A stretch of 5,735 nucleotides of DNA from Deltaproteobacteria bacterium (GTDB lineage Bacteria; Desulfobacterota; DSM-4660; Desulfatiglandales; B25-G16), in the NCBI GenBank assembly GCA_020355145.1, contig CP070660.1, positions 141,783 to 147,517 of the forward strand, read 5' to 3'. Numbering within the stretch: the first letter of the stretch is position 1; each line of letters begins with the position of its first letter. Of the stretch, positions 1 to 5,674 are shown in pieces. The notes under the pieces are model-generated. The model ran no database searches. It was not told the origin of the DNA and worked only from the letters and a program-made list of their open reading frames with translations. The position numbers and the translations under genes are program-made.

Positions 1-51
1 GGCAAAAGACCCTCTTACCGGCTTGAGATTTTTAAGATCATTGAACCTCAT
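1..51 (-). CDS. possible 5' end of a truncated minus-strand gene
   Basis: Reading leftward from an ATG at 51, an open frame of 17 codons (MRFNDLKNLKPVRGSFA) runs to the window edge without a stop. It lies 65 bp downstream of the acyl-CoA dehydrogenase stop and on the same strand, so it could be the next gene of that transcript. A stop codon lies immediately upstream of this ATG in frame, so no earlier start is possible. The only ribosome-binding hint is a weak TTAGG close to the ATG. I do not recognise the peptide, and 17 codons are too few to exclude a chance open frame. A competing plus-strand frame ending at 58 is about as plausible. Confidence 0.2.
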   Translation of the reverse strand, partial: MRFNDLKNLKPVRGSFA

Positions 52-116
52 AACCTAAATGCAGGGAATGGAGTGCAAACCGGATAAGCCAATAAAAGGG
101 ATTAATCGAAAAAGTT

Positions 117-1907
117 CTAAAAAAAATAACGCCCATATCGAATCATCTCATCGGCGATATCCCTCCTTAAGGTCACGGTATTTATTGGAGGCGACACCAT
201 TAGTCTTCTAATCATTTTAATATGCCTCTCCAGCAATTCTCCGTCTTCCATAGCCTCCAATGCCCTTGTAGCGAGGAAGCCTATCCTCTCAAGGGAATCA
301 TGGAAAAGGACCTTTGTCATTATAACCGAGATTGTAGCCTTCTCAGGTTTTTTGCCATTTAACATCTTCTGGCTTCTTAATAGGACGCTTTCATTGGCAT
401 AAACTTCGATTATCATATCGCTCATTATGCCAATAAGCTCTTGTTCTTCTCTTAGCCCTTTTCCGTGCATTTCATAGGCCATGCCAAAGACAAAAAGAAT
501 AATCTTTTTTGCCATCTGGATTAATCTCATTTGGGCGTCCAATCTATTAGGTTCATCAGAGCCAACAGGCTCAAGTTTCTCAATCTCCTCAGATAGACGT
601 TGAAAGGTAGGCATCAGGTCAAATGTGCCTTTGGTTGCCCTTCTCATCAATGTATTAACGATAACGAGACGGTTGATTTCATTAGTACCTTCCCAGATCC
701 GATTTATCCTGGCATTTCGGTAGGCCAACTCCGGATGATTCCCATGTATATACCCATAGCCACCGAAAATCTGAACCTCTTCGTCAACCACATAGTCCTC
801 GGTCTCCGATCCATAGATCTTATTGATTGAGCATTCAATAAGGTACTCCTCAAGTGCCCCTGCTGTCCTGATGCCGGCATCATCCGAGCCCATATCCAGG
901 CCTTCTAATTTGGCCTGGATTAACCCTGCGGTGCGAAACATCATGCTGTCTGATGCAAAGAGCCGAATAGCCATCTGACTAATCTTTTCCTTTATCAAGC
1001 CGAATTCACATATGGGCCTCCCAAACTGTACCCTTTGCTTGGCATACTTGACTGCCTCATCGAAGGCCGCCTTGGCATCCCCAATACAGGCTGCTCCAAC
1101 CTTATAACGGCCCATATTAAGTGCATTGAGGGCAACTACATGGCCTCTCCCGACCTCACCCAGGACGTTTTCCACCGGTACCTTGACATTATCGAAATGG
1201 TAGGCCCTTGTTGAGGTACCATGCATTCCCATCTTCTCCTCTTCCTCATCAAGGGAAACACCTTCCCAGTTTTGCTCCACAATGAAGGCAGTGAAAAGCT
1301 TGCCATCTACCTTGGCATATGTGAAGACGATATCCGCGAAGCCTGCATTTGTTATGAACTGTTTACTACCGTTTAAGAGATAGTATTTTCCGTCCTCAGT
1401 AAGTGTAGCCGTAGTCAATGGATTCAGGGCATCAGAGCCTGCCTCTGGTTCGGTCAAGCCAAAGGCACCTACAAGCTTGCCTGAACTCAGCCCAGGGAGA
1501 TATTTTTCCTTCTGTTCCTCTGTACCGAATAAGGCCACGGGTAAAGTGCCAATGCCTGTATGATTAAATTCGGTTACAGCAAAGGAACCAGCGCCATATC
1601 CAAATCTCTCCGCAACAATAGCGGAGCTTATCTTGTCCAATTCCATTCCCCCATACTTTTCCGGTATATCTATTCCCAGGAATCCTAGCTCTCCAGCCTT
1701 CCTCATAAGCTCCCTTGACAGTTCATTATTAATCGTCTCAATTTCCTCGTCTCGACTTATAATCTCGCCCTTTATAAAATCCTCAAGTGCCTTGGCAATG
1801 TCCTTATGCTCGCTGGTAAAATCCTCCGGCGTAAAAATCTCTTGAAAACTAATATCTTCTAATAGAAACATTGCTCCTCCAACTATCTTCTTATCATTAC
1901 CATTCAT
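117..1907 (-). CDS. acyl-CoA dehydrogenase (FadE/YusJ-like, long form with C-terminal extension)
   Basis: Flavoprotein catalysing the first step of beta-oxidation: acyl-CoA to trans-2-enoyl-CoA, with electrons passed to electron-transfer flavoprotein; cytoplasmic or membrane-associated. The 596 residues show the acyl-CoA dehydrogenase order: N-terminal helical domain (about 30-145), middle beta domain with GLTEPEAGSD (150-159) and QFITN (183-187), and C-terminal helical domain with RVQFGRPI (292-299), QIFGGYGY (379-386) and RIWEGTNEINR (403-413). Glu406 in WEGT is in the position of the catalytic base. Residues from about 425 to 596 form an extra helical extension, as in the very-long-chain and other long forms, making it longer than the usual 380-400 residue enzymes. 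The start at 1907 is preferred because the residues before Met13 (KKIVGGAMFLLED) resemble the IKGGSFLIE-type start I recall in Bacillus FadE. A second ATG at 1871 has a stronger but close Shine-Dalgarno. It is divergent from the thiolase-hydratase pair, which supports a beta-oxidation role. Chain-length preference cannot be read from sequence. Confidence 0.93.
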   Translation of the reverse strand: MNGNDKKIVGGAMFLLEDISFQEIFTPEDFTSEHKDIAKALEDFIKGEIISRDEEIETINNELSRELMRKAGELGFLGIDIPEKYGGMELDKISSAIVAERFGYGAGSFAVTEFNHTGIGTLPVALFGTEEQKEKYLPGLSSGKLVGAFGLTEPEAGSDALNPLTTATLTEDGKYYLLNGSKQFITNAGFADIVFTYAKVDGKLFTAFIVEQNWEGVSLDEEEEKMGMHGTSTRAYHFDNVKVPVENVLGEVGRGHVVALNALNMGRYKVGAACIGDAKAAFDEAVKYAKQRVQFGRPICEFGLIKEKISQMAIRLFASDSMMFRTAGLIQAKLEGLDMGSDDAGIRTAGALEEYLIECSINKIYGSETEDYVVDEEVQIFGGYGYIHGNHPELAYRNARINRIWEGTNEINRLVIVNTLMRRATKGTFDLMPTFQRLSEEIEKLEPVGSDEPNRLDAQMRLIQMAKKIILFVFGMAYEMHGKGLREEQELIGIMSDMIIEVYANESVLLRSQKMLNGKKPEKATISVIMTKVLFHDSLERIGFLATRALEAMEDGELLERHIKMIRRLMVSPPINTVTLRRDIADEMIRYGRYFF

Positions 1908-1915
1908 AAGCGATG

Positions 1916-1924
1916 CCCTCTCTC
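1916..1924 (-). promoter_or_regulatory. weak ribosome binding site for the upstream start of the acyl-CoA dehydrogenase
   Basis: On the minus strand GAGAGAGGG lies 8 bases before the ATG at 1907. The spacing is good but the match to GGAGG is moderate. A competing GGAGGA (1880-1875) stands 3 bases before the in-frame ATG at 1871, with tight spacing. Protein similarity favours the upstream start, but initiation at both sites is possible. Confidence 0.45.
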
Positions 1925-1941
1925 TAAGGATTTTGATACTT

Positions 1942-1958
1942 AAATATTAACAATATTT
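1942..1958. promoter_or_regulatory. perfect palindrome, candidate operator upstream of the acyl-CoA dehydrogenase
   Basis: AAATATT (1942-1948) and AATATTT (1952-1958) are exact reverse complements around a 3-base AAC centre, 34 bases upstream of the dehydrogenase start. A symmetrical site of this size between a promoter candidate and a start codon would suit a dimeric repressor such as a TetR- or GntR-type fatty-acid regulator. No regulator gene is in the window and the site does not match an operator consensus that I can name. In AT-rich DNA such palindromes also arise by chance. Confidence 0.35.
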
Positions 1959-2005
1959 CTAATCTATTTTTTCGTCTGCTGCATTAAATATCTTGTCTGA
2001 GTGCC

Positions 2006-2034
2006 ATTATACATAATCTTCATACTGTTAAAAG
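2006..2034 (-). promoter_or_regulatory. candidate sigma-70 promoter for the acyl-CoA dehydrogenase
   Basis: On the minus strand a perfect TATAAT -10 box lies at 2011-2006, preceded at 17 bases by CTTTTA (2034-2029) or at 16 bases by TTTTAA, a poor -35. Transcription would begin near 2000 and give a leader of roughly 90 bases that includes the 1942-1958 palindrome. The -10 match is exact, but AT-rich DNA makes chance matches common. Confidence 0.4.
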
Positions 2035-2129
2035 TCTAGAATCTCGTTTTGCTCGATAATTTTAACGTTCGGAATTTCTACAACTTATTGAAATCAGTAC
2101 TAATTTTATAGCAGTTGATTTATGCCATC

Positions 2130-2235
2130 CACATGGAATGATGGAATAATGGAATACTGAGTACTAAAGACGGAAAAGATCATTCTCTATTTGCTATCTA
2201 TCTTCTAAACCCATCATTCCACTATTCCAATTGTG
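2130..2235. repeat. imperfect inverted repeat made of 8-bp TGGAATRA units
   Basis: The left arm holds three tandem 8-base units, TGGAATGA, TGGAATAA and TGGAATAC (2134-2157). The right arm (2211-2229) reads as TGGAATAG, TGGAATGA, TGG on the opposite strand. Over 19 positions the arms match at 16, and one of the mismatches would be a G-U pair in RNA. A further CACA (2130-2133) and TGTG (2232-2235) extend the stem after a 2-base bulge. The roughly 58-base interior can form a small AAGAT/ATCTT hairpin (2176-2180 with 2200-2204). The layout resembles a small non-coding dispersed palindromic repeat or a decayed miniature transposable element. It has no coding capacity, and I could not define a target-site duplication. 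Confidence 0.6.
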
Positions 2236-2248
2236 AGCGAAGCGAACT

Positions 2249-2272
2249 AAATTTATTGAATAATATAAATTT
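2249..2272. promoter_or_regulatory. AT-rich inverted repeat upstream of the thiolase
   Basis: AAATTTAT (2249-2256) and ATAAATTT (2265-2272) are exact reverse complements separated by 8 bases. The site lies about 90 bases before the thiolase start, at the edge of the candidate promoter region, and could be an operator or simply a flexible AT-rich stretch. Its composition gives it limited significance. Confidence 0.25.
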
Positions 2273-2282
2273 TATTTAAAAA

Positions 2283-2341
2283 TTGACAAAAATCGAATAG
2301 TATTTTGAGGTCTTACAGCTGATCTGCTAAACCGATATAAA
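2283..2341 (+). promoter_or_regulatory. weak candidate promoter region for thiolase and enoyl-CoA hydratase
   Basis: A perfect TTGACA (2283-2288) is present but has no fitting -10 box at 16-18 bases. A second option is CTTACA (2312-2317), 18 bases before TATAAA (2336-2341), which would start transcription just upstream of the ribosome binding site. Neither is convincing alone. A promoter is expected here because the upstream gene is divergent. Confidence 0.25.
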
Positions 2342-2347
2342 AAAACC

Positions 2348-2351
2348 GAGG
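2348..2351 (+). promoter_or_regulatory. ribosome binding site of the thiolase
   Basis: GAGG stands 9 bases before the ATG at 2361. It is short, but it is the only purine-rich match in place, and the protein from this ATG begins with the normal thiolase N-terminus (VSIVNAVRTPFGRYGG). Confidence 0.5.
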
Positions 2352-2360
2352 CCAAGCAAA

Positions 2361-3569
2361 ATGTATAAGGATGTTTCTATTGTCAATGCGGTGCGAACAC
2401 CTTTTGGACGGTATGGGGGCTCTTTAAGGGAGTATGACTATTTTGATTTGGGGGCAATACCCATGCGTGACGTCTTAAGTAAGGTCAATCTTGAACCCCA
2501 TATCGTGGATGAGGTATTTTGGGGTGTAGGTGATACATCTCCTACTAAAGATGTTTACACGCCAGTAGCTGCACGACAAACCTTACTAAAAGCCGGGCTT
2601 CCGGCTGAAACCCCGTCTATCTCCCTTGATAAAGCGTGTGTGTCTGCAATGTCAGCCGTAAAATTAGGGTGTATGGCTATAAAACTTGGAGAGATTGAGG
2701 TAGCCATCGGAGGGGGGGCAACATCCTTTAGCCAGGAACCTCTTATTGTCAGAGGGATTCGCTTCCAGGGGTTCCGTATAGGAGATGTCAAGATGGAAGA
2801 CCCACTTTATGCCATAGGTTATAGGGATTTCAATCCTGTTTCAGTGGATACTGATAATGTAGCCTATGAGTGTGGAATTTCAAGAGAAGAGCAAGATGAG
2901 TGGGCCTTTAGAAGCCATCAAAACTACGGAGCGGCCTGGAATGCGGGTAAGTTTAAAGAGGAAATCCTTCCCTTGGAGATTGCCTTAAAGAAACAAAGGC
3001 CTTTTACGTTAGATATCGATGAACAATACCGTCCTGATACCTCTCTGGAGGCGCTAAGAAGACTAAAATCAATCTATGGGACTAGGGCCATAACTGCGGG
3101 CAATGCCCCTGGCCTAAACGACGGGGCTACTGCTATCCTTTTCATGAAAAGGGCCAAGGCTATTGAACAGGGCCTGGAGCCTTTGGCAGAAATTGTGTCC
3201 ATGTCTTCTATCGCCATCAGTCCACACCGCATGCCCGAAGGCCCTGCATTTGCCGCCATAAAGGCGCTTAAGTTAGCTGACCTGAGCCTCGATGACATCA
3301 GCGTTATGGAGATCAATGAGGCCTTTGCAGCCGTACCCCTGATCAGCACACTTCTTCTGACAGATAAGGATAAACAGAAGGCAAAGGCACTCCGTGAAAA
3401 GACCAACATCAATGGCAGTGCTATTGCAATCGGTCATCCAAACACAGCCAGCGGGGCTCGAATTATAATGAACCTCATGTATGAGCTGCGGCGTCGTGGA
3501 GGGGGCTACGCCCTTGGGGCAATCTGCGGCGGTCTGGCCCAGGCCGATGCATGTATTATCAAGGTTTAA
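2361..3569 (+). CDS. thiolase family protein (acetyl-CoA acyltransferase)
   Basis: Probable 3-ketoacyl-CoA thiolase or acetyl-CoA C-acetyltransferase: CoA-dependent cleavage of 3-ketoacyl-CoA in beta-oxidation, or the reverse condensation; cytoplasmic. The 402-residue length is normal for the family. It opens with NAVRTPFGRYGG (9-20). Cys93 in DKACVSA is in the position of the nucleophile. TAGNAPGLNDGA (245-256) and NEAFA (319-323) follow. His359 in GHPNTASGAR and Cys389 in ICGGLAQA complete the catalytic set. Several surrounding residues differ from textbook thiolases: CVSA instead of CxSG, GGATSFSQEP (118-127) instead of GGxExMS, GHPNT instead of GHPLG, and CGGLAQ instead of CxGGGxG. The last resembles a thiolase subgroup I recall, so this is probably a subfamily trait rather than decay. 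It is followed after 22 bp by an enoyl-CoA hydratase, which supports a degradative role. Substrate length is unknown. Confidence 0.92.
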   Translation: MYKDVSIVNAVRTPFGRYGGSLREYDYFDLGAIPMRDVLSKVNLEPHIVDEVFWGVGDTSPTKDVYTPVAARQTLLKAGLPAETPSISLDKACVSAMSAVKLGCMAIKLGEIEVAIGGGATSFSQEPLIVRGIRFQGFRIGDVKMEDPLYAIGYRDFNPVSVDTDNVAYECGISREEQDEWAFRSHQNYGAAWNAGKFKEEILPLEIALKKQRPFTLDIDEQYRPDTSLEALRRLKSIYGTRAITAGNAPGLNDGATAILFMKRAKAIEQGLEPLAEIVSMSSIAISPHRMPEGPAFAAIKALKLADLSLDDISVMEINEAFAAVPLISTLLLTDKDKQKAKALREKTNINGSAIAIGHPNTASGARIIMNLMYELRRRGGGYALGAICGGLAQADACIIKV

Positions 3570-3580
3570 TTGGATCAAGA

Positions 3581-3588
3581 AAGGGGGA
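3581..3588 (+). promoter_or_regulatory. ribosome binding site that fixes the enoyl-CoA hydratase start
   Basis: AAGGGGGA lies just before the ATG at 3592, with 4 bases between the last G and the start codon. It lies entirely in the 22-bp gap after the thiolase stop. It supports this ATG over an in-frame ATG at 3481 inside the thiolase gene. Confidence 0.7.
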
Positions 3589-3591
3589 ACC

Positions 3592-4371
3592 ATGGATCTC
3601 AAATATATAAATTTCAAGCAAAAAGATGGGATTGGCTGGGTGCAATTCAACCGACCCGAAAGATTAAATGCGCTGAATCCTGACGTATTAAGAGATCTGG
3701 AAGCCGCAGTGGTCTGCTGCGAAGAAAATGATACCATCAGGGTTGTCGTTCTCAAGGGCAATGATAAGGCCTTTGTGTCCGGGGCTGACATAGAAAATAT
3801 GGCCAAAGGAGATATCAAATTCGCCTATAAATTGACTGATCTAACAATGCGAGTTCAAGAGAGGCTTGCTGATCTGCCCAAACCCACCATCGCGGCCATC
3901 TCCGGATACGCACTTGGGGGTGGGTTAGAGGTGGCCCTATGCTGTGACTTCAGGATTGCGGCTGATAACGCGGGCCTAGGATCTCCGGAGATCACCCTGG
4001 GGATTATTCCAGGCGCAGGCGGCACCCAACGGCTTCCCCGTTTAGTAAACCTTGGGGTTGCCACCAGAATTATCCTTTTAGGTGAGATGATCAAATCGGA
4101 AGAGGCGGAAAAGTTAGGTCTTGTGGATAAGGTTGTTCCTTTAAGCCGTTTAGAGGCCGAGGTAGAAGCCCTGGCATCTAAATTGATGCAAAGGCCCCCT
4201 TTGGCCCTTCATGCGGCCAAAACTGCTATACGTAAGGGACTGAGCACCTCACTTAAGGAGGGGTTACAGATCGAACAGGATCAGTTTTGTAGGCTCTTTG
4301 GGACAGAGGATCAGAAGGAGGGGATGGCCGCCTTTCTGGAAAAGCGGAGGCCTGTATTTAAAGGAAGATAG
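3592..4371 (+). CDS. enoyl-CoA hydratase (crotonase family)
   Basis: Adds water across the double bond of trans-2-enoyl-CoA to give 3-hydroxyacyl-CoA, the second step of beta-oxidation; cytoplasmic, with the family usually forming trimers or hexamers. The 259 residues match the usual length of about 260. FNRPERLNALN (19-29) and AFVSGADI (60-67) carry the first oxyanion-hole region. GYALGGGLEVALCCDFRIA (105-123) holds Gly110 and Glu113, and GSPEITLGIIPGAGGTQRLPR (130-150) holds Glu133. Glu113 and Glu133 align with the two catalytic glutamates of rat mitochondrial crotonase (Glu144 and Glu164), so a true hydratase is more likely than an isomerase or other crotonase variant. The C-terminus has the usual trimer-contact region ending in FLEKRRPVFKGR. 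The longer frame from 3481 would add 37 residues with no family similarity and was rejected. It is the last gene of a likely two-gene transcript with the thiolase and meets the glycosyltransferase gene tail to tail. Confidence 0.95.
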   Translation: MDLKYINFKQKDGIGWVQFNRPERLNALNPDVLRDLEAAVVCCEENDTIRVVVLKGNDKAFVSGADIENMAKGDIKFAYKLTDLTMRVQERLADLPKPTIAAISGYALGGGLEVALCCDFRIAADNAGLGSPEITLGIIPGAGGTQRLPRLVNLGVATRIILLGEMIKSEEAEKLGLVDKVVPLSRLEAEVEALASKLMQRPPLALHAAKTAIRKGLSTSLKEGLQIEQDQFCRLFGTEDQKEGMAAFLEKRRPVFKGR

Positions 4372-4386
4372 GGGGGATATACCCTC

Positions 4387-5598
4387 TCAGTCTTTGTTAT
4401 CCTCTTCAACCGCATTGACCAACAATTCAAAGATGTTTGGAACAGCGGAGAGCACCCTGTTCCAGTTCGGTATGTAGGGAACTTCAACCGGCATTTCCAG
4501 AAACTCCTGTCCAGCGCTAATGATGCACGTAACGAATGCCTCAGCCGCACTGCCTTCTCTATGCCTATCATACTGTAACCCGTTCATCTCGGAATCATAT
4601 TCATACCGTGCGATGAAGTCCTGGGCAATCCTCAGATAGCTCGACCTCAGTGTCAAAAAAAACTCATTTGTAAGAGTATACCCCATACTTGCCATAGTTC
4701 TGAATATGGATTTTGCGATGTCTGTTCCCATCTTTAGCAGCCCCTTGTTGGGGTCCTCAAGGGTGAGGGGCTGATGTTTATGTTCATAGCTATCAGAAAG
4801 GTCAACCTGGCATATTCTGCGCAGGGCACAATTCCTGTGAATTTCAGCAAGCACACCGACCTCCAGTCCCCAGTCACCGGGGATTCTGATCAGGTGTGCC
4901 AAATCTACATCCATTGAGAACTCCCCGGCCAGGATATACCTGAAACTATCCAGGTACTCCAAAAACTGATTAGAACCCAAGGCTTCCTTCAGGGCCCTGA
5001 TAAGAGGTGTTACAAAGATCCGCGTAACCCTTCCGTGCATCTGGTCCGTAACCCTACTATAGTAGCCCTTGCAGAAACCGAAGCCAATGTTCGGGTGTGC
5101 AACTGGATAACACAGTCGCGCAAGTAAGTCCCGATTATAGGAGACAATATCGCAGTCGTGCAATGCAATAACCTGACTATCCTCAAGCGCAAGGATGTAT
5201 CCGTAAGAGATCCATGCAGACCTTCCTTTGCCATCTTCTCCAACATTGATCCCATTGGCAGCCATTAGTTTATATAGATTTTCAAATGCCGGGCCTGTGC
5301 ACCATATCAATTTTGGTTTTTGTGGAAGGACAGAAAAGAATTTCTTTGCCTGCCTAAACTCCTCTGCGTTTGCCCTTCCAATACCAACGACGATATTTTT
5401 AAGGTATCTTACATTCTTTAATTGCTCAACAATCTTCGGAAGACCCGGTCCCTGGAGTTCAAGCGGAATGTATGGAAGGACAAGGGAAACAGGCCTATGT
5501 TTTGTGGCCTCTTGGAGTTCCTCCTCAAGCTCCTTGATATCCCGATGTCTAAGCCTATGAAATGTTGCTATCTCACCGTTTTGAAAAAAATCTGACAT
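4387..5598 (-). CDS. GT81-type glycosyltransferase, probable glucosyl-3-phosphoglycerate synthase
   Basis: Probably transfers glucose from an NDP-glucose to 3-phosphoglycerate, giving glucosyl-3-phosphoglycerate, the precursor of the compatible solute glucosylglycerate; cytoplasmic. The 403 residues have a GT-A fold pattern: a nucleotide-binding strand region SLVLPYIPLELQGPGL (38-53) and IVVGIGRANAEEF (69-81), KGRSAWISYGY (124-134), then the metal-binding DCD at 148-150 in ALHDCDIVSY. Further marks of the family are KGYYSRVTDQMHGRVTRIF (177-195), YILAGEFSMD (221-230), DWGLEVGVLAEIHRNC (242-257) and YEHKHQPL (271-278). One histidine of the last is expected to help bind the metal, as in mycobacterial GpgS. 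Residues about 285-403 are a helical C-terminal part. No signal peptide or membrane segment is seen. The start is supported by a strong GGAGG at 4 bases and by an MSDFFQNG opening I recall from homologues. The phosphatase that would complete the pathway is not visible in the window. The glycosyltransferase assignment is firm; the exact acceptor is inferred. Confidence 0.82.
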   Translation of the reverse strand: MSDFFQNGEIATFHRLRHRDIKELEEELQEATKHRPVSLVLPYIPLELQGPGLPKIVEQLKNVRYLKNIVVGIGRANAEEFRQAKKFFSVLPQKPKLIWCTGPAFENLYKLMAANGINVGEDGKGRSAWISYGYILALEDSQVIALHDCDIVSYNRDLLARLCYPVAHPNIGFGFCKGYYSRVTDQMHGRVTRIFVTPLIRALKEALGSNQFLEYLDSFRYILAGEFSMDVDLAHLIRIPGDWGLEVGVLAEIHRNCALRRICQVDLSDSYEHKHQPLTLEDPNKGLLKMGTDIAKSIFRTMASMGYTLTNEFFLTLRSSYLRIAQDFIARYEYDSEMNGLQYDRHREGSAAEAFVTCIISAGQEFLEMPVEVPYIPNWNRVLSAVPNIFELLVNAVEEDNKD

Positions 5599-5602
5599 TA
5601 TT

Positions 5603-5607
5603 CCTCC
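5603..5607 (-). promoter_or_regulatory. strong ribosome binding site of the glycosyltransferase
   Basis: On the minus strand a G-run ending in GGAGG is followed by AATA and the ATG at 5598. The match to the Shine-Dalgarno sequence is full, though the 4-base spacing is slightly short. It fixes the start of the glycosyltransferase. Confidence 0.7.
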
Positions 5608-5630
5608 CCCCCATTCCCCTAAGCTGTCTC

Positions 5631-5674
5631 CTTTTAGCCACTTTAGCTCACTTTAGACTTTAGGCACTTTAGGC
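5631..5674. repeat. cluster of ACTTTAG short repeats
   Basis: CTTTAG occurs at 5641-5646, 5651-5656, 5658-5663 and 5667-5672. Each copy is preceded by A, so ACTTTAG is present four times at spacings of 10, 7 and 9 bases, and a degenerate CTTTTAG stands at 5631-5637. The cluster fills much of the gap between the glycosyltransferase start and the stop codon of the upstream minus-strand frame, which itself lies in the last repeat copy. Units of this kind may be a dispersed intergenic repeat of the genome or a multi-site protein-binding region. The sequence alone does not decide between them. Confidence 0.6.

Larger units (their letters stand above)
1908..2360. other. 453-bp AT-rich divergent intergenic control region
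   Basis: This gap separates the start of the acyl-CoA dehydrogenase (minus) from the start of the thiolase (plus), so it must hold promoters for both directions. It is clearly more AT-rich than the flanking genes and has no convincing open reading frame on either strand. In order it holds a perfect 7-bp palindrome (1942-1958), a minus-strand promoter candidate (2006-2034), an inverted repeat of TGGAATRA units (2130-2235), an AT-rich inverted repeat (2249-2272) and weak plus-strand promoter elements (2283-2341). The 8-mer AGTACTAA occurs twice in direct orientation (2096-2103 and 2160-2167). No tRNA-like or recognised riboswitch structure was seen. Confidence 0.85.

Noticed and set aside
2..58. 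Plus-strand frame entering from the left edge and ending in TAA at 56-58, possibly the C-terminus of a gene
   Set aside because: Only 18 residues ending in LRSLNLIT, unrecognised, and equally open on the other strand. There is not enough sequence to support a gene.
18..90. CCGG and GGCTT/AAGCC matches downstream of the acyl-CoA dehydrogenase as a terminator
   Set aside because: The arms are 5 bases or fewer and about 60 bases apart, with no T-run placed after them on the minus strand.
2134..2157. CRISPR-like or tandem satellite reading of the TGGAATRA units
   Set aside because: Units of 8 bases with no spacers and only three copies do not fit a CRISPR array. The inverted second arm fits a palindromic element better.
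3481..3591. N-terminal extension of the enoyl-CoA hydratase starting at the ATG at 3481
   Set aside because: It overlaps the end of the thiolase gene in another frame and adds 37 residues with no crotonase similarity. The ATG at 3592 has a strong ribosome binding site and gives the normal family length.
3273..3818. Minus-strand open frame of 181 codons across the thiolase-hydratase junction
   Set aside because: It lies antisense to two clear genes, its composition is Ser/Leu/Cys-rich as expected of a shadow frame, and it shows no recognisable domain.
4371..4386. GGG-ATATA-CCC mini-hairpin between the convergent genes as a terminator
   Set aside because: The stem is only about 3-4 bp and no T-run follows on either strand.
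5228..5560. Plus-strand open frame of 110 codons inside the glycosyltransferase gene
   Set aside because: It is antisense to well-conserved GT81 motifs, has a long serine run typical of a shadow frame, and has no domain.
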